In this document: positions 53,143 through 63,215 of the stretch, piece by piece
Position numbering within the stretch: the first letter of the stretch is position 1
Layout: every line of letters begins with the position of its first letter
Position numbers and translations under genes: made by a program
The notes under the pieces: generated by a model
Databases searched by the model: none
The model's input: the letters and a program-made list of their open reading frames with translations, nothing else
Told to the model about the DNA's origin: nothing
Assembly: GCA_029948255.1 (NCBI GenBank)
Contig: JALIZF010001938.1
Location: 248,001-312,000, forward strand
Source: Telmatactis stephensoni
Lineage: Eukaryota > Cnidaria > Anthozoa > Actiniaria > Isophelliidae
Reading direction: 5' to 3'
DNA length: 64,000 nt

Positions 53143-54134
53143 ATATCCATATATGCTGAACCAGGAAGCTCCTTTCTCGATGAATACGTGCCACACAACA
53201 TATTATCTAATATGCCAGTATTTTAATACAATATATACATCATATGCAATGATATGGATACACCACAATCAAATTAACTTGTTTTGTACCGTGTCTTCCA
53301 AAAGTGTTTCCAAAAGTGATTTGTATTTGCCAGTTCAAACAAACAAATCGAATCTTTTACTAAGCTGTCTGCATTGCATTTCTAAATGTCTCATTCACCT
53401 TGAAATCAAATGCTGATGTTGCACAGCTAAACAAGTTTGAATTTTGATGCACTTTCAATCTTATTTACTACATTAATTTATTCCATAATGAGTTTACTTG
53501 AATAAATTTAGTTTAGTCTTCATAATTTGAAACTAACTTATGCAATAATACAAAAATACATAAATATTGCACCACTCTACATTACAGTTGACCAGCATGA
53601 AGATCTCATGGTCACTCCCATGGTACTGTAAATTACAAAGATCATGCAACAGCAGTTATTTATACAGTCTTGCATTATTACATAAAAAAATGGCCAAAAC
53701 TGAATTATTACAAATTTAAAGTCTTAACATTAAAAGTGTTTTCTGGGATACATTTTGATTGCTCCATCAAAGAATTATTTCCAAATGATTTCAGATTATG
53801 GCAACCAATTGTGGAAATATAACCTGATTCTAACCCTCCAATTATCCATCTGTTTCCATATGGTCACTGTTGATCAGTGTATCATTTGCAATCGTCTGTG
53901 ATATGGAAACCAGGCATAATCAAAATAATAGAAAAAAATGTTTGCTTAATGTAAATTAAAGGTAACATTCCACTTTTCTTTGTTATATGGTAAAGGGTTT
54001 TGTAAAATTTTCTGATCATCTTTCTTTTAGTTTAATGATTTTTTATAGCTGCCCCAAGTAAACACAGACACAATTTACCCACCCTAGGAAAATTGATGTT
54101 CTTTATTTTTATCAATGTAAATTATTTTTTATAG
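53143..54134. other. No recognised gene; upstream intron of the micro-exon gene or intergenic
   Basis: AT-rich with no domain-like frame. A possible 9-bp exon at about 54050 was considered and not kept. Confidence 0.4.
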
Positions 54135-55235
54135 GTCACCATCAAGACGCCCATCACCTCATGAAGTGAGGTAAAAATAGATAAACTCTGTAAAATGTGA
54201 TTAAAATTACCCTAGTATGTATTTTTGTGACATCAAAGAAAACATTCATATAGGGGGCACCTGGTCACTCATTCTTGTAAGTTCATTCTCTCCTTTGCTC
54301 AGAGGGTTTCTATTCCTCCACTTTTCGCTCTCCTGTGTTCTCAATTGAACTAGTGAACTGAGTTAATTGTATAGAATATTAGTATGTAGAGAAAAATAGA
54401 ACATTGGTCCTACACCATAGAAAATACAGCCAATGAGAAAGGAGAAAAGCTGTGGTATATTTGGTATCTTTTAACTGTCTCTTCCCATGAGACATTGTGT
54501 GGTAATATAAATTGGCTGTATTTTCTATGGTGTGGGATAAAATTTTGTGTTAGTGTGCAAGATAGCATGTGCAGTCAATAAGTGAGCCAGCTCGCTCTAG
54601 TAAACTTGAACACTTTCTGAAAAGTTGAAGTAGTTTAATTTTCTACACTCTTGACTCTTACTTTTAAAAATGTAAAAATTATAGGGAAATGGAATCACCA
54701 GCAAGGAGTCCATCACCTAACAGAGAAAGGTAAAAAAAATATTTGAAACAGCCCGTACAGGGCCCAAGACTTCTTCTCCCTGATGCACTTTTTTTACTAT
54801 AATTTGTAGTCAAGCAGAGGGTGAGTTTGAAAGCTCTTCAGAAAGCTCAGTCAAAAAGCCCAGGTAAATCACTTTGGAATATCATTAGAATGTATAAAAT
54901 GCTAGAATGTAGTGGCAGTGTATGAGACCGTGCAGTGATCTTTAATTTGGTCATTAAACATTGTTTACAGATTACAACAGAACATTTATTAGTTTTCTTT
55001 TGAATTTTTTTCCAAACGCTTTTAGGAAAAAGACTGGAAACTTGCATCAAGGCAAAGGAAAACAGAGGTAAAAATGGCAATATGTAAGGTAGTGATGATC
55101 CCAAACTATAAACTGAAATTTGCTTTTTTGTATGCTTTTAGCAGGAGAGGTGGCAGATCCCCCCAAAAGAGAGGTGGCAGATCCCCCCAAAAGAGAGGTG
55201 GCAGTTCCCCCCCAAAGAGAAAGAGAAAAAATTAA
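54135..55235 (+). CDS. 3' end of a Ser/Arg/Pro-rich protein gene made of tiny exons
   Basis: Five exons: 54135-54170 (36 bp), 54685-54729 (45), 54810-54863 (54), 55026-55067 (42) and 55142-55235 with TAA. Each is bounded by (T)TAG and GTAAA/GTAAAT, each internal exon is a multiple of three, and all junctions are phase 2 (..AG/N). The spliced protein reads SPSRRPSPHEVR, EMESPARSPSPNRE, QAEGEFESSSESSVKKP, KKTGNLHQGKGKQ, then RRGGRSPQKRGG repeated and a basic end PPKRKRKN. Low-complexity SP/RS-like sequence with a C-terminal KRKRK fits a nuclear, RNA-binding-type protein. The same phase and 3n lengths mean any exon can be skipped without a frameshift. Upstream exons are beyond what I could identify. 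Not recognised. Confidence 0.7.
54408..54537. mobile_element. Small MITE-like inverted repeat within an intron
   Basis: 54412-54434 and 54511-54533 are 23-bp perfect inverted copies (ACACCATAGAAAATACAGCC), extended outward by TCC/GGA with one mismatch. It lies between the first and second micro-exons. Confidence 0.8.
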
Positions 55236-55294
55236 CAGTACAACCTTTGAAATTCTTATCTGAAGGGATTCCTGTAAAAATGAAGAATTAGAAA

Positions 55295-56160
55295 GTATTT
55301 ATCTAGGGAGTCCACAGAGACACTTATTCACGCTTTTGTTTCTAGTCGTATCGACTATTGCAATAGTTTGCTTTTCGGTCTGCCGGCGTATCAGTTAAAT
55401 AAGTTACAAAGAGTTCAGAACATTGCGGCCAGATTAATTTTTCAGCAACCTAAGTATTGTAGGATAACTCCACTTTGTTGTAGTCTTCACTGGCTACCAG
55501 TTGCATCTCGCATTGAGTTTAAGATGTTACTTTTATATAATAATTGGCATATTACGCGCGCTCTTATTGGTCGAACAACCATGTGTGATTAGAGTACACA
55601 CACATAGATGGCGTCATCAAATCTTACGCGCGCTCTGATTGGTTGGAATGTTTCGATAAATATTATATAAAACAGATAGATTCCATTTTTCCGTGCGTCT
55701 GTACTCTAATCGATGCACAGAAGACGTCAAAATGTGGTGAGAACAACAGTCACGCCACTCGACTTCGTCTCGTGGCGTACTTTTTTGTTCTCACCACATT
55801 TTGACGTCATCTGTGCATTGATTAGAGTACAGACGTACGGAAAAATGGAATCTATTTGTTAAATAACATATAAGGCTATTCATGGTGGTGCTCCTGATTA
55901 CATCAAGGAGCTTATTAGCATTAAGAAAGAAGGTAGATATTCTTTACGTTCTAGTAACAATGGTATATTACTTAATCAAGTGGCATTTAAGACATATAGC
56001 ACTTAAGGTGATCGTTCTTTCATGGTAGCTGCTCCAAAGCTCTGGAATGTGTTGCCTTTATCAGTTAGAAGTGCAACAAGTGTAGATAAATTTAAGAAAT
56101 TACTTAAGACGTTTTTATTCCAGAGAGCTTTCTCAGTAGTCTAGTGTTTTTATCTTAGTT
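55295..56160 (+). pseudogene. LINE ORF2 C-terminus, split by a nested hairpin element
   Basis: Reads SRIDYCNSLLFGLPAYQLNK, then LQRVQNIAARLIFQ and SLHWLPVASRIEFKMLLL. It is interrupted at about 55540 and resumes at 55865 with TYKAIHGGAPDYIKELI, SLRSSNNGILLNQ, MVAAPKLWNVLPLSVR and FKKLLKTFLFQRAF. This is the conserved C-terminal region of L2/CR1/RTE-type LINEs. One TAA interrupts the second half at about 56004. The element ends in TTAATAAA followed by (ATT)n, its natural 3' tail, so this is the 3' end of a 5'-truncated LINE. Confidence 0.88.
55541..55865. mobile_element. ~325-bp MITE with a ~95-bp-arm hairpin, inserted in the LINE
   Basis: 55671-55765 and 55766-55860 are nearly perfect inverted copies (GATTCCATTTTTCCGT, GTCTGTACTCTAATC, GACGTCAAAATGTGGTGAGA) meeting at ACTCGACTTCGTCTCG. 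Left of this, ATTACGCGCGCTCTTATTGG and TTACGCGCGCTCTGATTGG appear 80 bp apart. Removing the segment rejoins the LINE reading frame, which marks the insertion. Confidence 0.85.
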
Positions 56161-56284
56161 TTATTTAGTTATTTGTTTTAATTTATCTATTTTTATGGTA
56201 AATATGCATTATATTATTATTTTTATAGATTTTTATTTTGTAATTAAGCTGCGGATGAAAATATCCCAATTGATATTCGCGCTA

Positions 56285-56327
56285 TATACGTTAATAAATA
56301 TTATTATTATTATTATTATTATTAAAA
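56285..56327. repeat. (ATT)n LINE tail
   Basis: TTAATAAATATTATTATT..: about nine ATT units directly after the LINE 3' end. Confidence 0.85.
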
Positions 56328-56409
56328 TGACCTAAGTGACTTTTTGATGGATGTCCAGACATTGATTTTTTAAAATAGCTTAAGATAGCTAGTTAATATC
56401 ACTTTGAAA

Positions 56410-57250
56410 TATTGAAATTAAAAAAAAAACATTAAGAGTTACTTAGACCATTTTTACAGGCAACCCTTTATTTGCTAATTCATTATAAAAAAAACTATAT
56501 TACCCATTATCTTGTTCAAGTTTCAAATCTTTTTAGAGTGGTTGCACTAAACCCATGACAAGAATAGTACTTACTAGTCCTAAACGCACTATACAAACAA
56601 CAGAAAACAAAGGAGGCTTTCATGCTATTCAGTACTTTTTAGTATTTAATAAAGTTCACAGGTTTAATGCCAACACCCTCTACCATTCATATTTGTTATT
56701 TATAAAAGAAATTCAAATGCATTTTTACATAATCAAATTTTCAAATTTTGTCCAATTTTTAATAGTGAATTTCTATTAGTAAAATTTCTAGTGGAAAGAC
56801 TTCAGTAAATCAGATTGAAGTTATATTAGTTAGTTATATTATAAAAAATATTTTAACAATTATCTTGTTCAAGTTTCAAATCTTGATGGAGTAATTGCAC
56901 TGAATCCATGAAACCAATAGTACTAATTAATCCTGAAGAACACGTATAATCATAGGCAACATACAGACTTAGTATCAAAGTTATCACTGACCAACACTCT
57001 AGTCTATATATGTTGCTTATTCTTATGTCACAAGTGTGAACCAGCCCTAATCAAACAACAGAAAACAAGGGCTTTTGTGCTATTCAGTGTTATTTAGTGA
57101 ACTACTTATAGTTCATGGGATTAATGTCCATCAGTTTTATTTATTTATATTATTTATATTTATAAAAGAAATTCAAATAACATTTTAAAATAATCTTATT
57201 TTCCAATTTTATCAATTTTTAAAGTGAATTTGTATTATTTAAATTTCTAA
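56410..57250. repeat. Two diverged ~370-bp tandem copies, non-coding
   Basis: 56480-56770 and 56850-57240 share TTATCTTGTTCAAGTTTCAA, GCACT.AA.CCATGA, CAAACAACAGAAAACAA, GCTATTCAGT and TATAAAAGAAATTCAAAT in the same order. The second copy has an extra ~80 bp near 56940-57050. No gene. Confidence 0.75.
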
Positions 57251-57494
57251 TTGAAAAACTTATTGAAAACTTTAGAGTAATTGTATAAGATTGATATTTG
57301 TTGCAGTTATTGATTCCACATTTTATTATAGTATGTAAATTACATTAGGAGGATTTAGTTAGAATGTTTTTAATGATATTATCATAAACGTTTTCAAATA
57401 CCCGTAACTTAATAGAGTTATATATCTTTTTACTTTGTTTAAATGTTTACACTATTGTTAAATAAATGTCACATTCAACAAATTGAATTGTGTT

Positions 57495-57895
57495 ATATGT
57501 TAAGTATGCGCCGTATTCAGGAATATACAGAATGTACGATGCGCAGTTGAAGGAATTATCAGTAAGAATATGTTAAGTGTTTTGCCGTATTCAAGAATAT
57601 TCTGGATGTACGATGTGAAGTCGAAAGGTTTCTCAGAAAGAATATGTTAAGTATGTCTTGTATTCAGGGATATTCGATGTACGACGGGCAGTCGAAAGGT
57701 TTCTCGGTAAGAATATGTTAAGTATGTCTCGTATTCAGGGATATTCAGGATGTACGACGGGCAGTCGAAAGGTTTCTCGCTAAGAATATGTTAAGTATGT
57801 CTCGTATTCAGGGATATTCGGGATGTATGACTGGCAGTCAAAAGGTTTCTCAGTAAGAATATGTTAAGTATGTCTCGTATTCAGGGATATTTGGA
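57495..57895. repeat. 73-bp tandem repeat, about 5.5 copies
   Basis: Units GTATGTCTCGTATTCAGGGA, TATTCAGGATGTACGACGGG, CAGTCGAAAGGTTTCTC, TAAGAATATGTTAA repeat with increasing similarity in the middle; the first two units are the most diverged. Confidence 0.9.
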
Positions 57896-58387
57896 ATATT
57901 TCCTCAGCGAATATTACGAGTTCATGTAATATGCAAGAGTATACGTCTAGATATACGCCAAATCAGTCTAGAGTATACAGGGCAAAAATGGAAAAACTGG
58001 CTGGATTCGTACCGAGTGATTCTAGCATGACGTTAAATCATTCGGACGTGAATATTCATCGAATTTCAATGAATACTTGAAGTATGCATGTCCATATTCA
58101 AGGGTATACTTTTGAATATTTGGCTTTTTGTACAGTGACATATACAAGGCGCTCAGGCCAGTCATATTTAGGCAAGTGCCTTGCATTATCAGTCAACGTC
58201 AAAATTCTCACGTTTCTTGTCTTTTCAAAACCTTCTGACATCCCGGTCCTGACATAAGCCTTATCATCTATGCTACATGCAAATGAAAGTCCTCAATTCC
58301 TTCTCTGAAAGTGTATTTAAAAAGAAATGCGTTTTGATGTGCTTAACGTGAGCTCGTTGATAATGAGTATTCTCGTTATCACAGTCT
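57896..58387. other. Stretch without recognisable gene
   Basis: Contains a few ATATTC/GAATAT repeats related to the tandem array just left; no coding signal. Confidence 0.5.
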
Positions 58388-58460
58388 TCAGCTTTGGGAG
58401 GTTTTCCGTACAAAATAGTCCTTTTCCTCTATGAAGCAATGCTTGTTTGGATCTTTGGTT

Positions 58461-58931
58461 TCAAGGTTGAGAACGGTTCCAAGAAGTTGTTGCAGAGTTT
58501 TTGTCAGGTAAGCAGGTCTGCAACGACTTTCGAATATTTTCACTAAAAGTACTATTTTTTTGCAAATCAGTACGAGCTTCATAGGGGCCTCGTTTTTGCT
58601 TTGGAGCAGAGGGTGTAAACATCTCCATGTCTTCTTCAGTATCATTAAGTGCTATTTTTTCTCCCCCACCGGCACGTACATCGTGTGTGAGTATAAAACT
58701 AAAAGAAAAACATCCACAAAGCATTCCCACAAGGCATCCAAAGCTATTACCACACCGAGTTGCTGAACCTCTAGCCAAACGAGCAGTCATCGGCTTCTGC
58801 AGAACAAGGTTTGAATTTACATTTTTATCCTTTGAAGTTTCGAGAACTCTATCTCTTATAGGTAAAACAGGATTGACTAGAACTAGACGATTTGAAAGCT
58901 TTCTTAATATTGACAGACACCATAGAGACGC
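58461..58931 (-). CDS. Hypothetical small protein, possibly with one membrane segment
   Basis: The ATG at 58931 (minus) lies in a strong context (AAAAATGGCG). The frame reads MASLWCLSILRKLSNRLVLV then NPVLPIRDRVLETSKDKNVN, a basic Ser/Leu-rich N-terminus like a mitochondrial targeting peptide. A hydrophobic Gly/Cys/Phe stretch (FGCLVGMLCGCFSFSFILTH, about residues 70-90) could span a membrane, followed by an acidic NDTEEDMEMFTP segment. An upstream in-frame ATG extends it by five residues. Not recognised. Overlapping frames on both strands are also open here, so the coding call is uncertain. Confidence 0.35.
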   Translation of the reverse strand, partial: ASLWCLSILRKLSNRLVLVNPVLPIRDRVLETSKDKNVNSNLVLQKPMTARLARGSATRCGNSFGCLVGMLCGCFSFSFILTHDVRAGGGEKIALNDTEEDMEMFTPSAPKQKRGPYEARTDLQKNSTFSENIRKSLQTCLPDKNSATTSWNRSQP

Positions 58932-58968
58932 CATTTTTAAACGCATTAAGAGGGGGACTGGTGTTTAA

Positions 58969-60233
58969 CCACAGGCCACCCATCTCAGTAAAATAGAGAA
59001 GCCATTTAATATTGTTATAATTAACAAATAGATCAGGCGTAGCTATGTTCTGTACTCTGATGGAACATGACTGGAGCTGTAAAACACGAAAAAGGTTATA
59101 GAAAGCACGAGCCATAGGCGAGTTGTCGCTAGTTTCAGGCTCTCGTGGACGTGACAAGTTGGAAATTTTCGAGTTGCCACTTCCGAGTTGTCGCTTCCGA
59201 GTTGTCACTAAGTTCCAGGCTTGTGAATGCTTGTAGTTACACAGGAATCCCAAAAATATAATTTTTATTACAGTTTTCTACAGTTTCAGTTAATTAACTA
59301 TATTATTACCTTTTTCACATTGCTACTATGGTGATTTGTGCTCGACAAATTCTCATAGCCTAAAAACCAATGTGTGTGCATGCTAGAAACCCAATACGTG
59401 TGCATAAAAGTATGTATAAAATGATAATGCATCAAGGAAATTGTCAAGTTGTCAAGGAATCAGATTTCATTGGTTCAGATTTCATGCTCAAAGTTCATGT
59501 TTAGTTAAGCTTACTGCCTACCAGATTGACTTTGTTCTCTTTTTTGAAGGTGAGTAGAACAGAATTGCTTTAACAGCTGGATCCCAAAGATTTTAACCTC
59601 ATTGTTTTCAATTCCAATATTTAGATGTGGATTTGCATTCGGCCGAACAGTCGTAGCAATGGCCAGGTAAGCAACCGGCTACTTAACGCAATGAGTATAG
59701 ATGCGTTTGTGACCTCAATCCGTCATTAGTGTGTTGTGACTATATTATTATTATTATGTAAGGATTTTAGAAAAAGACCGTCATGGAAGATGGTTTTCCT
59801 GAAGGTTAGTGATTGGTTATTTAAGCTTACCTTTATTCATCTTGACATGCACCACTATACGAGGTCAGGTCAAGCCATTGATGCTTTGGAACGAAAATAT
59901 AATGAACAATACTATACTGAAAAAGGGGATACTAATATCAATGCTGTCATTTTCTTTTAATTGTCTTTTTACTTAACTAGCATCAACATCCCTCAATATC
60001 TAATTTAGCCGACAAACACGGCAGACGTAAGTTTAAGCTTACTTAAGCTTATCTTAAATTACGCGCAGAGATTTATTATTATTTATTTTTTACAAGAGTA
60101 GCAAGTTCACTTAAAGACTCTCAAAGAGACCAGCCTCCTTTGCAGAAAAGCTGCCGTCTTTTATAGTTAAAGAGCCATTCGAAACTGGATGGTTTGTTTT
60201 CTGAAAATTCTCGCGGGATCTTTGGAGGTGTCA
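58969..60233. other. No recognised gene
   Basis: 59160-59220 has a short repeat of GAGTTGTC/CGAGTTG. A small exon-like segment (59625-59667, TTTAG..CAG/GTAAGC) was noted but could not be linked to others. Confidence 0.35.
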
Positions 60234-60561
60234 GTGACGTCATACACTCAACCCAAGCAATCACCCCCACACATTTCTTTGTAATTTGTAATTGAAATAT
60301 CTCAACTTAAGAAAACTGCTTGACACAAACTTTTGGTAGAGTGCACGTACGTAATCCGTGAAACATAAATAGTGCAAAATAGTGCAAAATTATGGTAATT
60401 CCTTTGTTTCCTATTGTCTAATCAATACTATTTAGTAGTAATTAGTAGTGTTTGTTTCACGGATTAAGTGCATGCACTCTATGAAAAAATTAAATTGTAT
60501 AAGAAACTAAACAGAGAGAAATGTATGGAACTGAATTTTTAGGTTGAGTGTATGACGTCAC
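60234..60561. mobile_element. ~330-bp MITE-like element with nested inverted repeats
   Basis: Outer arms GTGACGTCATACACTCAACC (60234-60253) and its inverse (60542-60561) are perfect over 20 bp. An inner pair at 60338-60365 and 60453-60480 (GTAATCCGTGAAACA / TGTTTCACGGATTAAG) is near perfect. No coding capacity. Confidence 0.75.
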
Positions 60562-60824
60562 ATGAATGATTTTGATGCTAGTCCCCCTTTAAGTCCTGAA
60601 CCACAGGGTTCAGTGACTGTGTGCAAGCAATTATTAAGTCACATTGTGCACGTGGTAGATGATTACATAACAGTTATTTCCCATTCAGTGCTAATCAGTT
60701 TACTTTGTAACATCTGTTACTAAGAAAGCAATGGTAAAGGATTGTATATTAATAATTAATTGTTAATAATTATTGTTTTTATATTAAATCACAAAGTGAC
60801 AAGTGTGTTTGCATTCACATTCAG

Positions 60825-60942
60825 CAACAAGCCGGGCAAAAGACTTTGAAAAATTTTCTGCCAAAAAAAAAGAAGAAAGGGAGCAGAAAAAGGAAACAAG
60901 AAAGGGAAAAAGCATCAGGGACCATCAGATGAGAAGTGCAAG
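60825..60942 (+). CDS. Candidate Lys/Glu-rich exon
   Basis: Between CATTCAG and GTATTC, reading TSRAKDFEKFSAKKKEEREQ then KKETRKGKSIRDHQMRSA. Looks like a charged helical protein segment. The neighbouring candidate exons do not match in phase, so the gene is unresolved. Confidence 0.35.
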
Positions 60943-61288
60943 GTATTCAAAACTCTGAGGCCACAGCTAGATGTATAGTAGGTGTAATAAGAAATACAAA
61001 AGAAACACAAATTTTAGTTTTGTGTAGCTACAAACAGTGCTATTCCAAAGCTAGCAACAGAATTTAGACAATCGAAAGAAAATTGTAGGAATTTCAATCC
61101 TGGTCGAATGCTACATTTATTTTGTCCAGTAATTTCTGCTAGTTGTGCAGATTTTTATTATCAAGGCACACAACAACTATTCATCAGCAACATTATTTTA
61201 TTTGTAATGTGGTTAGTCACATGTGTCCAATATATGTATATCAATAATAATAACTATATTATTAATAATTCTGTATATTATTTCAGCT

Positions 61289-61495
61289 TGCCATTGGGAT
61301 GATGATCTGGTCTAAGTACAAAAGAAAGCGAAAGAACTCACCCAGACCTGTTTATAAAAAGCAAGTGGGAAAACAAATGACTACTTCAATCAATGTTTCC
61401 AAGGATGCCTCTGCCTCTATACTGATTGGGAAAGCTAAAGCAGCTTTCAAGTTAATAGACCAGAATTTTGATATTGAAAAGGAATATTATGATTA
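61289..61495 (+). CDS. Candidate terminal exon, unknown protein
   Basis: After TATTTCAG the frame reads LAIGMMIWSKYKRKRKNSP, then KQMTTSINVSKDASASILIG and KAKAAFKLIDQNFDIEKEYY before TAG. Composition is protein-like with a basic head and acidic tail. Not recognised; phase does not match the exon at 60825. Confidence 0.35.
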
Positions 61496-61608
61496 GATGC
61501 GCCTGACTGGCTGCAAGCAACAAACTCCGCTCCGTGTAATTTTAGTATTTTTAGCTATTTCACCACCTTGGTTTTAGTGGTTTTAAGCTATTTGGAAAGT
61601 TATAATCT

Positions 61609-63082
61609 TTGTTAAGTATGAGGCCGATTGGTTTGCCAAGTTTTGCCCTGTCTGTGCTGTTTTCAACCCTACGACAAGTGCCATCTCAACCGTGGATTAG
61701 CGGCTCTCTTTGTCAATATTCCTCTTGCTACATGAAGAATATTTCCCGTTTCGTCACTCTAACTGGCCATCAATCAAGGCTACCAACAAATGTCATCACT
61801 ACCATCCAAAATCTTGGAATTGCAAGACGAAAACGTGGTTGTTGCGGTGGAATAAAGGTTAAAAATCGTCGCAAAGAAGATACAAATTTGAATATTCCTG
61901 TTTTAATTACCAGACCTCACGTGGGAATTGAACAATTGCAACGAAACAAAACAAAACAATTCGTCGAAGAGATACGAGAGCAAGTGTCAAGGAAGCTTTT
62001 GGTCGGTACTTTAATTCCATAGATTGGTCAACATGTAATAATCTAAACAATGTCCATGAAAAGTATACCTACTTCAACAACATGGTTAACATTGGCCTGG
62101 ATACTATACTTCCCAAGAAAAAAGTCAAGATCCATCACAGTGATGCTCCTTGGATTACTGCAAATCTCAAATCCCTTATCATACTCCACCAAAAGGCCTT
62201 TACACAAAATAACATGGAACTGTTTAGATTTTACAGAAATAAGGTCAACAAAGAACGTAAACAGTGCAAAGCTAGATACTATCAAGCTAAAGTTGATCAA
62301 CTTAGTCAGACTGATCCCAGAATGTGTTGGTCTCACTGCAGGCGTTTGTGCGGAATGGAAAAGTCATTGTCTGACCTTACAACTAAGCTCCTTGCCGGTA
62401 ACGCACCTACTGACGCAAACACACAATCTCTTGCCAATGATATCAATATTGGGCTCTTGGAACCGCAGCAAGTTTTCCAGCCACTAGATCCTAATTACCA
62501 CATTGATACAACTGGTTACACACCACCGTTTGTTTCTTTGGATGACTTGGCAAAACATCTAAACTGCATCAATCCCAGTAAGGCTGGGGGCCCGGATGGC
62601 ATCCCTAACTGGATTCTCCGTGACTATGCCTATGAACTAGTTCAACCCTTATGCAATCTTATTAACACCTCCTGGTCAGAGGGATCCTTGCCTGCTATTT
62701 GGAAGTGTGCGGACGTAACTCCACTACCGAAAGTGTCCAGAATCACTGACATCAAGACAGATCTTAGACCTATTTCATTAACACCAACGATCTTTAAGGT
62801 TGCTGAGCATTTTATTGTTCATAACCATTTCAAACCAGCAGTTCTAAGACATCTTGGCCCAGACCAGTTTGAGTGCATTCCAAAGTCGTCTACCTCGCAT
62901 GCACTTATCAGTATGATACATAAGTGGGCACAAGCCACAGATGGGTCAAGGAATGATGTGCATGTTTTTATACTAGATTATAAAAAAGCGTTCAATCTTA
63001 TTGATCACACCTTGCTTATGCAGAAGCTTGTTACTTATGGAATTAACCCTTTCATCATTAATTGGATAGCTGATTTCTTAAA
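61609..63082 (+). pseudogene. LINE (L2/CR1-like) ORF2: N-terminal piece joined to linker and RT, endonuclease missing
   Basis: 61609-62022 reads SLCQYSSCYMKNISRFV and LGIARRKRGCCGGIKV then VLITRPHVGIEQLQRNK, like the head of ORF2 in cnidarian L2-type LINEs (R-x-K-R-G-C-x-G-G). Without the endonuclease domain the sequence moves, with a frameshift near 61990, to KEAFGRYFNSIDWSTCNNLN and the linker LPKKKVKIHHSDAPWITANL. RT starts HLNCINPSKAGGPDGIPNWI (62560), DVTPLPKV, DLRPISLTPTIFKVAEHFIV and VFILDYKKAFNLIDHTLL (62970). The RT stops at 63082, before the catalytic x-x-D-D, where a SINE body begins. Confidence 0.85.
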
Positions 63083-63215
63083 GAGAGGTCCTGAGTTCGA
63101 TCCTCAGTGACTTCACATCCTTGTTTTGACTTCTTTCATTTCCGTGTAGCTTTAATGAGCTTTATATACCCTTAAAACGGAGCACTGATGGAGAAGAAGG
63201 GGTAGAAGGCGTACC
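63083..63215 (+). mobile_element. tRNA-derived SINE, copy 2 (5' truncated)
   Basis: From GAGAGGTCCTGAGTTCGATC onward it matches copy 1 (21091 on), including a perfect B box GTTCGATCC and the shared body AGTGACTTCACATC, TTTTGACTT, TGTAGCTTTAAT, ATACCCTTAAAACGGAGCAC. The A-box part is missing; the break coincides with the end of the LINE RT sequence. Confidence 0.85.

Noticed and set aside
54045..54062. A further 9-bp micro-exon upstream (CTGCCCCAA)
   Set aside because: It would not end in the phase-2 AG shared by all other exons; the donor GTAAAC is weak.
58560..58968. Plus-strand frames opposite the hypothetical small protein
   Set aside because: The minus-strand ATG context and composition are better, and no plus-strand domain was recognised.
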